In this document: positions 1 through 12,769 of the stretch, piece by piece
Numbering within the stretch: the stretch's first letter is position 1
Layout of the letters: each line of letters opens with the position of its first letter
Assembly: GCF_027921765.1 (NCBI RefSeq)
Contig: NZ_BSEJ01000003.1
Location: forward strand, 62,001-126,000
Length of the DNA: 64,000 nucleotides
Direction: 5' to 3'
From: Microbacterium barkeri
GTDB lineage: Bacteria; Actinomycetota; Actinomycetes; Actinomycetales; Microbacteriaceae
Notes under the pieces: model-generated
Database searches by the model: none
Seen by the model: the letters and a program-made list of their open reading frames with translations, nothing else
What the model was told of the DNA's origin: nothing
Program-made: the position numbers and the translations under genes

Positions 1-4722
<4,722 letters not shown>

Positions 4723-4728
4723 CGGATC

Positions 4729-4756
4729 AGAGTAGCAGGGAGCCGCGGTCGCGCAA
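4729..4756 (-). promoter_or_regulatory. Promoter of the thi operon
   Basis: On the minus strand TTGCGC (4751-4756) and TACTCT (4729-4734) are separated by 16 nt. The predicted start near 4722 would begin the transcript right at the riboswitch. It sits only 10 nt beyond the end of panB. Confidence 0.55.
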
Positions 4757-4765
4757 GTCGGCGGG

Positions 4766-5635
4766 TCAGAGCGCGTCGAGCAGCTCCCTCAGCCGGGCAG
4801 ATTCCTCTTCGGGCATGGAGTAGCCGTGCTCAGTCGCGGGGTACTGTCCCGCGCGCACTTCCGCGACATAGCGTTCGACGCCGGCAATCATGTCCCCCCG
4901 CAGCTCCGCGTACCGCTTGACGAAGCGCGCCGCACGACCCCCGTATATGCCGAGAAGGTCATGGAATACGAGCACCTGGCCGTCGGTGGCGGGGCCCGCG
5001 CCGATGCCGATCACGGGGACGCTCATCCGGGGCATCAGGGCGTCCGTGACGTCGCTCGGGATCGCCTCGAAGACGATCGCGAAGCATCCGGCCTCCTGCA
5101 GAGCGAGTGCGCCCTCGCACACCGCGAGCGCGTCGTCGGCGGTCCGCCCCTGCGCGCGGTATCCGCCGAGAGCGGTCGCCGTCTGCGGCGTGAGGCCGAC
5201 ATGCCCCATGACGGGGATGCCCGCGCGGACGATGGCGCGCGCGCGATCGACCGACGTGCCGCCGCGCTCGATCTTGACCGCATCGCACCCCGTCTCCTTC
5301 ACGAAGCGCTGCGCGGTCGCGACGGCGATCTCGTCGGAGGCCTCGTACGAGCCGAAGGGCAGGTCCGCGACAAGCAGAGGGCTCTGCAGACCCCTGCGGA
5401 CCGCGGCCGTGAGCATGATCATCTCGTCGACGGTGACGGGCACGGTGCTGTCGTATCCGAGCACCGTCATCGCGGCCGAGTCGCCCACGAGCACGACGTC
5501 GACGCCCGCCGCCTCGGCGACCTGCGCACTGGGATGGTCGTAGGCGGTCACCATCGCGATGCGCTCGCCTGCGGCCTTGCGCGCGGCGAGGTCGGCCGGC
5601 GCGACGCGCGGGCGGGCCGCCGGCCGCGTGCTCAT
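4766..5635 (-). CDS. panB: 3-methyl-2-oxobutanoate hydroxymethyltransferase PanB
   Basis: PanB transfers a hydroxymethyl group from methylene-tetrahydrofolate to 2-oxoisovalerate, giving ketopantoate, the first committed step to pantothenate. The 289-aa TIM-barrel protein has the family blocks '[18 protein letters not shown]', 'GGYRAQG' and '[11 protein letters not shown]' with the catalytic Glu. It is the last gene of the operon; its ATG overlaps the panD stop (ATGA). Confidence 0.97.
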   Translation of the reverse strand: MSTRPAARPRVAPADLAARKAAGERIAMVTAYDHPSAQVAEAAGVDVVLVGDSAAMTVLGYDSTVPVTVDEMIMLTAAVRRGLQSPLLVADLPFGSYEASDEIAVATAQRFVKETGCDAVKIERGGTSVDRARAIVRAGIPVMGHVGLTPQTATALGGYRAQGRTADDALAVCEGALALQEAGCFAIVFEAIPSDVTDALMPRMSVPVIGIGAGPATDGQVLVFHDLLGIYGGRAARFVKRYAELRGDMIAGVERYVAEVRAGQYPATEHGYSMPEEESARLRELLDAL

Positions 5636-6021
5636 GCGCGCGCCGTCAGGAGACGGTCGACCGCGTCATCGACCTGGATGATGCCGTTGCCCCGGTCGAC
5701 GTGCACGACGACGGGCTCGTATGTCTCGAGGTCCTTCTCGTCGTACTCGGCGTAGGAGACGACGATGATCGTGTCGCCCGCGTGCACGAGCCGGGCGGCA
5801 GCGCCGTTGACCTGCATGACCCCCGAGCCCCGCTCCCCCGCGATCGTGTACGTCTCGAAGCGCGCCCCGTTGTCGACGTCGAGCACGTGCACCTGCTCGT
5901 GCTCGAGGATGTCCGCCGCCTCGAGCAGATCGGGGTCGATCGTGATCGAGCCGACGTAGTTGAGGTCGCTTCCCGTGATGGTGGCGCGATGGATCTTCGA
6001 CTTGAGCATGATGCGGCGCAT
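5632..6021 (-). CDS. panD: Aspartate 1-decarboxylase PanD
   Basis: PanD makes beta-alanine from aspartate. The proenzyme self-cleaves between G24 and S25 in 'YVGSITID', leaving the pyruvoyl group on S25. The start at 6021 gives 129 aa and places the cleavage site at exactly the usual position; the longer open frame upstream is panC read in another frame. Both ends overlap neighbours as ATGA. Confidence 0.96.
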   Translation of the reverse strand: MRRIMLKSKIHRATITGSDLNYVGSITIDPDLLEAADILEHEQVHVLDVDNGARFETYTIAGERGSGVMQVNGAAARLVHAGDTIIVVSYAEYDEKDLETYEPVVVHVDRGNGIIQVDDAVDRLLTARA

Positions 6022-6872
6022 CAGGATTCTCCCTTGAGGATGCGGTTGTCGATGAGGCGTGCGGCGCCGACCCTGGCCGCGACCGCGAGCAGCGCGTCCC
6101 GATCGACGCGGACGAGAGGACGGAGGTGCTCGGCGTCGCGCAGCTCGAGGTACTCCGGCTCGATGCCGGCGTCCGCGAGGACGGATCGCGCGGCCGCGAG
6201 CAGCACCGCGCCATCCCGCTCGCCCCGGGCCGCGAGATCCTCCGCTGCGGTCAGCGCCCGGTTCAGCGCGGTCGCCTGCGCCCGCGCTGGGGCATCGAGG
6301 TAGACATTGCGCGAGCTCATCGCGAGGCCGTCCGGCTCGCGGACGATCGGGCACGCCTCGATCCGCACGGGCAGGTCGAGGTCGCGGACGAGCCGGCGCA
6401 CGACGAGCACCTGCTGCGCATCCTTCTGTCCGAAGAAGGCGACGTCAGGGGTGACGATCGAGAGCAGCTTGGCGACGACGGTGGCAACGCCGTCGAAGTG
6501 GTGCGGGCCGCGGTGCGCGCCGCACAGCACGTCGGTGATGCCGGACACATGGATGGTCGTGGCGAAGCCGGCGGGATACATCTCGGAGACGGGCGGGGCG
6601 AAGAGGATGTCCGCTCCCGCCTCCTCGGCGAGCGCGGCATCCCTGGCCTCGTCGCGCGGATAGGAGCCGAGGTCCTCGTTCGCCCCGAACTGCGTCGGGT
6701 TGACGAAGAGCGACACGACCACGACGTCTGACGCCTCCCGCGCACGGCGCATGAGCGAGAGGTGTCCCTCGTGGAAGGCCCCCATCGTGGGCACGAGGCC
6801 GATCGAGGCGCCCTCGGCTCGCACGGCGCGCACGGCGGCGCGCATGTCGGACACGGTGCGCACGATCCTCAT
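6021..6872 (-). CDS. panC: Pantoate-beta-alanine ligase PanC
   Basis: PanC joins pantoate and beta-alanine using ATP. The HIGH-like nucleotide motif is '[13 protein letters not shown]' (H34, H37), and 'MSSRN' is the mobile-loop motif. I chose the ATG at 6872 ('[10 protein letters not shown]', 283 aa) because it overlaps the upstream stop as ATGA and matches the normal family N-terminus; an ATG further upstream adds an unrelated tail. It sits between panD and the DUF2520 gene. Confidence 0.96.
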   Translation of the reverse strand: MRIVRTVSDMRAAVRAVRAEGASIGLVPTMGAFHEGHLSLMRRAREASDVVVVSLFVNPTQFGANEDLGSYPRDEARDAALAEEAGADILFAPPVSEMYPAGFATTIHVSGITDVLCGAHRGPHHFDGVATVVAKLLSIVTPDVAFFGQKDAQQVLVVRRLVRDLDLPVRIEACPIVREPDGLAMSSRNVYLDAPARAQATALNRALTAAEDLAARGERDGAVLLAAARSVLADAGIEPEYLELRDAEHLRPLVRVDRDALLAVAARVGAARLIDNRILKGES

Positions 6873-7624
6873 GTCGCGTGCTCCTTCCTGCGTGCGAGCG
6901 CGCGGGTCGCCTCGCACAGCTCGTCGAAGAGCGGGACGAGCTCGGGCCGGCCGGCCGAGATCGCCGCGCGCTGGCGCTCGACCGTCTCCTCGTCCCCGCG
7001 GGCGATCGGTCCCGTCAGGGCTGTCGCCGGTCCTCCCGACGCCCAGTTCTCGACGGTGCGCCGCACGAGCGGAGCGAGGAGCAGGCGCGCCTCCTTGGCC
7101 GGGATGCCCGCGGTCTCGGCGATCCGCTCCGCGGCATCGGCGATGGTCACGAGGAAGTTCGCCGCGACCGACGCGGCTGCGTGGTAGGCCGCCCGGTGGG
7201 CCTCATCGAGGGGGAACGCGCGTGCGCCGAGCAGGAGCGCGATGCCCGTCGCGGTCTCGAGCGCCTCGTCCGACCGCCCCGCGACCGCGCACGCGACGCC
7301 GCGGAACACGGCCGGGTCGTCACCGCCGGTGAACGTCTGCAGGGGGTGGAGGCCGAAGTCGACATCGTGGATCGGCACCGCGCCGGAGGTGTGGCCGATC
7401 ATCCGCCCCGCCGCCGTCGCGGCGTGCGCCGCGGCAGCGATCTCCCCGTCCGGAACGCACAGCAGCACGACGGGCGCGTCGGGGATCTCCTCGCCCCGCC
7501 CGACCGGGCCGTGCACGACGACGCCCGCCGCCCGGAGGGCACGGGCGATGCTCCGGCCGAGTCGGCCGGGGCCGACCACCGTGACGCTCTCGAGGGCGCT
7601 GTGCGGGGTGCGGAGGATGCTCAT
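6869..7624 (-). CDS. Rossmann-fold DUF2520 protein; candidate ketopantoate reductase
   Basis: Residues 13-30 hold a nucleotide-binding Rossmann motif ('VTVVGPGRLGRSIARAL'). The C-terminal helical half ('AAYHAAASVAANFL', 'AKEARLLLAPLVRRTVENW') is the DUF2520 domain. The layout resembles 6-phosphogluconate- and ketopantoate-reductase folds. It is the first gene of the pan operon, overlaps panC as ATGA, and no panE is seen. This suggests it supplies the missing NADPH-dependent ketopantoate reductase step (PanG-type). The domain call is firm; the activity is inferred from context. Confidence 0.8.
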   Translation of the reverse strand: MSILRTPHSALESVTVVGPGRLGRSIARALRAAGVVVHGPVGRGEEIPDAPVVLLCVPDGEIAAAAHAATAAGRMIGHTSGAVPIHDVDFGLHPLQTFTGGDDPAVFRGVACAVAGRSDEALETATGIALLLGARAFPLDEAHRAAYHAAASVAANFLVTIADAAERIAETAGIPAKEARLLLAPLVRRTVENWASGGPATALTGPIARGDEETVERQRAAISAGRPELVPLFDELCEATRALARRKEHAT

Positions 7625-7656
7625 GGTCTCGGTGCGCGGGGGACGCGCGCGACATG

Positions 7657-7685
7657 AGTATCCGCCTCATGGGCCGATCGAGCAA
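7657..7685 (-). promoter_or_regulatory. Possible promoter of the pan operon
   Basis: On the minus strand GAGCAA read as TTGCTC (7680-7685) and GATACT (7657-7662) are 17 nt apart, upstream of the DUF2520 start at 7624. The match is moderate. The rest of 7625-7835 shows no other convincing signal. Confidence 0.35.
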
Positions 7686-7835
7686 AATCGGGCGGCAATG
7701 TGCACAGTGGTACCGGTGAGTGTCTTACCGATCTGCTCCCTGGTTCGTTTCATGTCTGTGCATGGTGATTTCACCGACGACTGTCGGCCACTCGGATCCT
7801 CGCTCCGGTCCCCGGCCTGTGACAGGCTCGAAGCC

Positions 7836-8399
7836 GTGATCGACCCGCGCTCCTCCCTGCTCGCGTCCGCGCGCGAGGCCGTCGCCCTGGTGGGGCCGTC
7901 GGTCCCCGCGCACGACGACTTCGTCGCGGCTCTCGAGGCGCACGGCGCGGCCGCGCTCGACCGCGAGGGACCGCCCGCGCACCTCACGGCGAGCCTGTTC
8001 GTCTTCGACTCGACCGGCGAGCAGATCCTCCTCTGCCTCCACGGCAAGGGGAGGTTCTGGGTGCAGCCGGGCGGCCACCTGGAGGCCGGGGACACGTCGC
8101 TCGCGCAGGCCGCCGCACGCGAGCTCGAGGAGGAGACGGGCGTCTCCCGCAGTCTCCTCTGCGACGTCCGGGTCGTCGACCTGGACCACCATCCGCTGAG
8201 CTCGCGGTTCGGCCGATGCGCATCGCACCTCGACGTCGGCGTCGCGGCCGTCGTCGACCGCGACGCCGTTGCCCTCCAGGTCAGCGATGAGTCGGACGAC
8301 CTGGCGTGGTTCCCCCTCGACGACCTGCCCTCGCCGCTGCCGCCCGCCTTCGACGAGCGCCTCGCACGCGTGCGGGCGGCGTACGCGGTCGCCCGCTGA
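7836..8399 (+). CDS. Nudix hydrolase
   Basis: This is a nucleoside-diphosphate-X hydrolase of unknown substrate. The Nudix box runs from 'GGHLEAGDTSL' to 'RELEEETGV'. The REUxEExGU half is perfect, but the spacer before it is one residue longer than the textbook box and Asp replaces the usual Glu, as in several actinobacterial Nudix subfamilies. Start GTG 7836 gives 187 aa; no Shine-Dalgarno is seen, and CAGGCT seven bases upstream could be the -10 of a leaderless start. It stands alone, convergent with the isomerase gene. Confidence 0.85.
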   Translation: MIDPRSSLLASAREAVALVGPSVPAHDDFVAALEAHGAAALDREGPPAHLTASLFVFDSTGEQILLCLHGKGRFWVQPGGHLEAGDTSLAQAAARELEEETGVSRSLLCDVRVVDLDHHPLSSRFGRCASHLDVGVAAVVDRDAVALQVSDESDDLAWFPLDDLPSPLPPAFDERLARVRAAYAVAR

Positions 8400-8438
8400 C
8401 ACATCCCTCTGCAAGGCGCCATCGGCCATCCCTCCCCC

Positions 8439-8475
8439 GGTCCTTGAGCGAGCGAGGAACGAGCGAGTCGAAACG
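8439..8475. repeat. Dispersed intergenic repeat, copy A
   Basis: Plus-strand GGTCCTTGAGCGAGCGAGG continues to GAGCGAGTCGAAACG. Its reverse complement matches copies at 20831-20865 and 24800-24833 (core CGCTCGCTCAA and TTTCG/TCTCG ends). It lies between the convergent Nudix and isomerase genes. The function is unknown. Confidence 0.7.
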
Positions 8476-8510
8476 CCGCGACCGGGCCTCGAGAACCGCC
8501 CTGTGCGAAC

Positions 8511-9527
8511 TCACCCCTGCCCGAGCGACTCCTGCAGAGCTCGATCGGCGTCCCGCAGCACGGCCGCGGCCACCTGGAGCCCTTCGACGCGGCCGAGCTC
8601 GACGTCCTCGTGCTCGATGTTGACCCACATGTCCGGGTCGACCTCGTGCAGAGCACGGAGGAACTCCGTCCAGTACGCCGTGTCGTGCCCCTTGCCGAGC
8701 GCGACGAAGTCCCAGGCGGCGGGCTTCGGCCATTCGTTCGCCCATTCGTCGCCCCCGAGGCTCGTGCGCGACTCGGACGGGTCGAGCCGCCGGAAGCCGT
8801 TGTCGAGCACGCCGTAGAGCTGCGCGGTCTCGCGGTTGATGCGGACATCCTTCGCCGCTGCGTGGAAGACGAGCTCGCCCAGCTCTCGCACGACCGCGAC
8901 GGGGTCCATCTGCTGCCAGAAGAGGTGCGACGCGTCGAGCTCGACGCCGATGTGCGTCGCGCCCGTCGTCTCGACGAGACGATGCACGTCGCGGGTGTTG
9001 AAGACGACGTTCTGCGGGTGCAGCTCGAGCGCGACCTTGACGCCGTGGTCGGCAGCGAGTCGGTCGATCTCCCGCCAGAAGTCGCCGACGACTTGCCATT
9101 GGTAGTCGAGCACGTCGAGGTGCGCCGAGTTCCAGGCGTTCACGATCCAGTTCGGGAATCGCGCCGTCTCGTCGGACCCGGGCAGACCCGACATCGTGAC
9201 GACGCGCGTCTGACCCAGGCGGGCAGCGAGGCGGATGGATCGGCGCACGTCCTCCGCGTGCCGCGCGCGGATGTCGGCCTTCGCGTGCAGCGGGTTGCCA
9301 TTGCAGTTGAGACCGGCGATCTCGACGCCGGTCCCCTCGAACTGCCCGAGGAAGTCGTCGCGCGCGGCGTCGGACACGAGGATGTCGTCGAGGGACGGGA
9401 TGTGGACCGCCGGGAGGAATCCGCCCGCGTTCAGCTCGATCCCGGTGAGACCGAGCGACGCCACGACCTCGAGCGCCTCGGGAAGCGTGCGGTCGTGCAG
9501 GATCGCGTTGTAGACGCCCAGCCTCAT
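8511..9527 (-). CDS. Sugar phosphate isomerase/epimerase-type TIM-barrel protein
   Basis: This 338-aa xylose-isomerase-like barrel has metal-ligand segments 'VALELHPQN', 'IGVELDASH' and 'VNIEHED', which fit a divalent-metal sugar isomerase or epimerase acting in the cytosol. It is related to the IolE/IolI/xylose-isomerase group. Its ATG overlaps the end of the oxidoreductase gene (ATGA), so the two probably act on the same sugar or keto-sugar. The substrate cannot be told from sequence. Confidence 0.88.
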   Translation of the reverse strand: MRLGVYNAILHDRTLPEALEVVASLGLTGIELNAGGFLPAVHIPSLDDILVSDAARDDFLGQFEGTGVEIAGLNCNGNPLHAKADIRARHAEDVRRSIRLAARLGQTRVVTMSGLPGSDETARFPNWIVNAWNSAHLDVLDYQWQVVGDFWREIDRLAADHGVKVALELHPQNVVFNTRDVHRLVETTGATHIGVELDASHLFWQQMDPVAVVRELGELVFHAAAKDVRINRETAQLYGVLDNGFRRLDPSESRTSLGGDEWANEWPKPAAWDFVALGKGHDTAYWTEFLRALHEVDPDMWVNIEHEDVELGRVEGLQVAAAVLRDADRALQESLGQG

Positions 9528-10723
9528 GCGCGCACCTCCTGCGGGATCGCGACCGCCGCGCCGCGTCGCGCGGCGGACTCCGCCACCGCCTGGAGCAGCC
9601 GCATGTTGCGGACCCCCTCCTCGAACGTCGCGCACCGCGGCAGCGATGCCTCCTCCTCGATGCCGGCGACCTCCTCGAGGAACGCCCGCGCCTGGTACAC
9701 GAAGCCCTCGTTCTGACCGAACCCGACACCGGTCGCGTCCATGGCGAGACCTCCCCTGAGGTACGGATGCTCGGGGCCGAGGAGCACCCGCCGGAAGCCG
9801 CGCTGCGCGACCGGGCCCTCGTTGAGCATGAGTCCGATCTCGGACGGCGTGCGGAAGTCGAACGACGCCGAGCCGTTCTCGCAGAACACCTCGAGGACGA
9901 GCGTGTTCGCGTGCCCCGAGGCGACGCGGGAGACCTCGATCGCCCCTGCTCCGCCATCCGCGAAGTCGAACGAGAACGCGGCGTAGTCGTCGTTCTCGAC
10001 GGTGTCGAACGTGTCCGACACGGCGCCGTGCTCGTGGCCGATGACGGCGCCGAGGGGCTCGGGGCGCTCGGGGATCACGGTGGCGAAGCGCCCACCCGAC
10101 ACCTCCGCGATGTCGCCGCCGATGAACTCGGCGATATACGCGAGGTGGCTGCCCACATCGGCGAGCGCTCCCGAGCCCTGCGCGCCCTTGAAGCGCCAGC
10201 TGATCGGGATGTGCGGGTCGGCGGCGTAGTCGGTCCAGTAGCGTCCGCTGACGTGGAGCACGCGGCCGAGCACGCCGCTGCGCACGAGGTCGCGGAGATA
10301 CGCGATGCCGGGCGAGCGCCGGTAGGTGAAGCCGACGCGCGCGATGCTCGTCGCCGAGCGCGCGGCGTCGGCCATCGCGACCGCGTCGTCGAGGCTGTCG
10401 CTGAGCGGCTTCTCGCACAGGACGTGCTTGCCGGCGGCGAGGAGCCCTTCGACGATCTCGCGGTGGAGATGATTCGCGACGACGACGCTGACGACGTCGA
10501 TGTCGGGCGCCTCGGCGATCGCCTGCCACGACGTGTCGCTGCGCTCATAGCCGAAGCGCCGCGCGGCGAGGGAGCCGAACTCGGCGTTCACGTCGCCGAT
10601 CGACACAAGGCGAATGGGCGGAAGCGTCGAGGCGTAGACGGTGGACGCCGCACGGTACGCCGCGGCGTGGGCGCGGCCGGCCATGCCGGCTCCGATGACG
10701 GCGACTCCGAGGCTCTCGGGCAT
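9524..10723 (-). CDS. Gfo/Idh/MocA-family oxidoreductase
   Basis: This is an NAD(P)-dependent sugar dehydrogenase of 399 aa. The N-terminal Rossmann motif is 'VAVIGAGMAGRAHA', the conserved 'CEKPLSDS' carries the catalytic-site Lys, and 'LADVGSHLAYIAEF' is the family's second motif. The start at 10723 has a clear AGGAG site nine bases upstream. It forms a two-gene operon with the isomerase and is divergent from a LacI regulator that probably controls it. The substrate may be inositol or a 3-keto-sugar, but this is not certain. Confidence 0.9.
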   Translation of the reverse strand: MPESLGVAVIGAGMAGRAHAAAYRAASTVYASTLPPIRLVSIGDVNAEFGSLAARRFGYERSDTSWQAIAEAPDIDVVSVVVANHLHREIVEGLLAAGKHVLCEKPLSDSLDDAVAMADAARSATSIARVGFTYRRSPGIAYLRDLVRSGVLGRVLHVSGRYWTDYAADPHIPISWRFKGAQGSGALADVGSHLAYIAEFIGGDIAEVSGGRFATVIPERPEPLGAVIGHEHGAVSDTFDTVENDDYAAFSFDFADGGAGAIEVSRVASGHANTLVLEVFCENGSASFDFRTPSEIGLMLNEGPVAQRGFRRVLLGPEHPYLRGGLAMDATGVGFGQNEGFVYQARAFLEEVAGIEEEASLPRCATFEEGVRNMRLLQAVAESAARRGAAVAIPQEVRA

Positions 10724-10797
10724 CGGCTCTCTCCTTCGAGGTCTCGCCCGGCCTTCCGGCCGCGGCGTCATTGCAGGTGCGAGGATGGGATGAACCG

Positions 10798-10828
10798 CGT
10801 TGGAGCGGTACAACGATCACGGTAGACT
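10798..10828 (+). promoter_or_regulatory. LacI promoter with overlapping operator-like palindrome
   Basis: TTGGAG (10800-10805) and TAGACT (10823-10828) are spaced 17 nt. Overlapping the -35 is an 18-bp imperfect palindrome, CGTTG-8 nt-CAACG (10798-10815), with 14 of 18 symmetric positions. This fits an autoregulatory operator that could also serve the divergent oxidoreductase operon. Confidence 0.5.
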
Positions 10829-10860
10829 ACGACGTAATGTCCTGTCAAAAGGGGAATCTC

Positions 10861-11847
10861 ATGACCGCGTCCCGACCGACGATCTACGACGTCGCCCAGC
10901 GCGCAGGCGTGTCGAAGTCGCTCGTCTCCCTCGTTCTCCGCGGCTCGCCCAAGGTCAGCCCGGAGCGGCGTCGCGCGGTCGAGGAGGCCATCCGCGCACT
11001 CGACTACCGTCCGAGCCGAGCCGCCACCGCGCTCGCCGGGGTGCGCACACGCAACATCGGCCTCGTGATCGACGACTTCCGCAACCTCTGGTTCGTCGAC
11101 CTCCTCGATGGCATGCGCGATGTGCTCGACCCCGCCGGCTTCCAGGTCAGCGTGGCCGACCTCCGCCGAGACGCGCACGCGGTCGAGGGCTTCATCGCGA
11201 CCCATGCCGAGGCCGTCGTCGTCGCCGCCGAGCCGGATGCGGCGGCCCTGCGCATCCCCGTCCCGGTCGCCGTCGTCGGCGGGCGCGCGGGCTCGATCCC
11301 CGGCGCGGACACGGTCGCGAACGACGACACCGAGGGCGCGCGGATCGCGACGCGGCATCTCCTCGAGCTCGGCCATCGTCGCATCGGGCATCTCACCGGC
11401 GGAGGAGGGTCGGCGGCCCTGCGGCGCGCTGCGTACACCCGTGTGATGCGCGAAGCCGGGCTCGATCCGCTGCTGACCGGCGGTGAGCACGAGACGAGCG
11501 ACGAGGGGGGCTACCGCGCGGCACGGCAGCTGCTCGAGGCGCATCCGGACGTGACCGCGATCTTCGCGTCGAACGACGTCATGGCGCTGGGCGCCGCGGC
11601 CGCCCTGCGCGACCGAGGTCTCGCCATCCCGCGTGACGTGTCGCTCGTCGGCTACGACGACTCGCCCCTCGCGAACAGCCGCTACCTGTCGTTCACGACG
11701 ATCGACGATCGCAGCCGCGACGTGGGAGCGGAGACCGCGCGCGCCATCCTCGCCCGACTCGACGACCCCGAAGCCGAGCCCCGGCACATCCGCCTCTCGC
11801 CGACGCTCATCGACCGGGGATCGACGGCGCCGCCCCGCGCACGATAG
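10861..11847 (+). CDS. LacI-family transcriptional regulator
   Basis: The N-terminal helix-turn-helix is 'TIYDVAQRAGVSKSLVSLVL', followed by the hinge 'YRPSRAATALAG' and a periplasmic-binding-protein-like sensor domain ending in 'VSLVGYDDSPLANS'. The 328-aa length is standard. The ATG at 10861 has a GGGGA site just upstream. Divergence from the oxidoreductase/isomerase pair suggests it represses that operon in response to a sugar. 'SLVLRG' where relatives have 'SRVLNG' is a modest change in the recognition region. Confidence 0.92.
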   Translation: MTASRPTIYDVAQRAGVSKSLVSLVLRGSPKVSPERRRAVEEAIRALDYRPSRAATALAGVRTRNIGLVIDDFRNLWFVDLLDGMRDVLDPAGFQVSVADLRRDAHAVEGFIATHAEAVVVAAEPDAAALRIPVPVAVVGGRAGSIPGADTVANDDTEGARIATRHLLELGHRRIGHLTGGGGSAALRRAAYTRVMREAGLDPLLTGGEHETSDEGGYRAARQLLEAHPDVTAIFASNDVMALGAAAALRDRGLAIPRDVSLVGYDDSPLANSRYLSFTTIDDRSRDVGAETARAILARLDDPEAEPRHIRLSPTLIDRGSTAPPRAR

Positions 11848-11947
11848 AGAAGGTTCGTCAGCCGCGCCCTCTCATGCAGCGCGTCGGCAACGAGTGTTCC
11901 CCGTCCGTTCACCGCAGGCCCCCTTCGCCGTGCGACGCTGACGGCGG

Positions 11948-12367
11948 ATGGAGAACGCAGACGCGATGCCGCTGCCGGCGATCCTGGCGATCGCCGGCTT
12001 CTTCACCGTGATCGTCGCGATCGCCGTCGTGGTCGCCCGGGCGCTCGCGCGGAGCTACCGGCCGGTCGGCGAGGAGAGGTCCCGCGCCGACCGCCTCCAG
12101 GTGGGCGGAGTCCGCGTCGAGGCAGGCATCACGTCGTGGGCCAGGCACCCGGGCGGCGGCGAGGAGGCCCCGGCGATGCGCCTGCACGTGCGCTTCCCGT
12201 TCCGCGGATCCTCGCACGATGCGGAGCTCGTCGTCCGCATCGATCGCGCGCTCGTCGCCGGCTTCTCCCCCGGGTCGACCGTCCACCTGCTTGTCGATCC
12301 CGCTGATCCGAGTGATGTCGCGATCGATCGATCCCGCAGCCCCGTCGAGCTGCCGCGCTCCCGGTGA
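11948..12367 (+). CDS. Hypothetical single-pass membrane protein
   Basis: This 139-aa protein is not recognised as a known family. Residues 9-31 form one hydrophobic segment, and the rest is a soluble domain rich in beta-prone residues ('MRLHVRFPFRG', 'AELVVRIDRAL', 'STVHLLVDPADPSDVAID') that reads like a small beta-sandwich. A positive cluster after the membrane segment suggests the soluble part is cytoplasmic. It ends at a strong terminator shared with the tRNA genes. Confidence 0.6.
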   Translation: MENADAMPLPAILAIAGFFTVIVAIAVVVARALARSYRPVGEERSRADRLQVGGVRVEAGITSWARHPGGGEEAPAMRLHVRFPFRGSSHDAELVVRIDRALVAGFSPGSTVHLLVDPADPSDVAIDRSRSPVELPRSR

Positions 12368-12385
12368 GCTCCGGCGCGGAAACGC

Positions 12386-12417
12386 GAATCGCCCCGGCCG
12401 AGTGGCCGGGGCGATTC
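12386..12417. terminator. Bidirectional terminator hairpin
   Basis: A perfect 14-bp stem GAATCGCCCCGGCC / GGCCGGGGCGATTC closes a 4-nt loop. It lies between the plus-strand hypothetical gene and the minus-strand tRNA-Ala and can serve both. Confidence 0.8.
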
Positions 12418-12424
12418 CTGCGTG

Positions 12425-12497
12425 TGGAGCCTAGGAGATTCGAACTCCTGACATCTTGCTTGCAAAGCAAGCGCTCTACCAACTGAGCTAAGGCCCC
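12425..12497 (-). tRNA. tRNA-Ala (anticodon TGC)
   Basis: This is a 73-nt cloverleaf. The 7-bp acceptor stem is GGGGCCT/AGGCTCC, the D-arm contains GCTCAGTTGGTAGAGC, the anticodon loop TTTGCAA lies in stem CTTGC/GCAAG, and the T-loop is TTCGAAT. The discriminator is A, and CCA is not encoded. Confidence 0.97.
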
Positions 12498-12511
12498 GAG
12501 AGGAGACGGAG

Positions 12512-12585
12512 TGGGGCTACCAGGACTTGAACCTGGGACCTCTTCATTATCAGTGAAGCGCTCTAACCGCCTGAGCTATAGCCCC
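12512..12585 (-). tRNA. tRNA-Ile (anticodon GAT)
   Basis: This is a 74-nt cloverleaf. The acceptor is GGGGCTA/TAGCCCC, the anticodon loop CTGATAA lies in stem CTTCA/TGAAG, and the T-loop is TTCAAGT. It lies upstream of tRNA-Ala and is presumably cotranscribed with it. The Ile-Ala pair normally follows gyrA-DUF3566 in actinobacteria. Confidence 0.97.
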
Positions 12586-12687
12586 GTCTTGCGAGAGCCG
12601 AACTCTCAACCTGCAAGAGCATACCCGAACCGGGAGGCCGGCGCCAATCGACGCCGCCCTCCCGGGGGTGTCGCACCCGATCGCCGA

Positions 12688-12754
12688 TGAGACTAGCCCC
12701 GGTCGCCGATACCTGCGCCCGGAGCGCTAGTCCGGGCGACGGGGGCTAGTCTCA
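12688..12754. repeat. Long palindromic element, GAGACTAGC family, copy 1
   Basis: The arms TGAGACTAGCCCC (12688-12700) and GGGGCTAGTCTCA (12742-12754) are a perfect 13-bp inverted repeat. With inner GTCGCC/GGCGAC the stem reaches about 20 bp with one mismatch. A second nested pairing GCCCGGA/TCCGGGC sits in the middle. A related copy is at 56823-56889. It lies between aztD and tRNA-Ile. Confidence 0.8.
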
Positions 12755-12769
12755 CCGGAAAGGGGCCGC

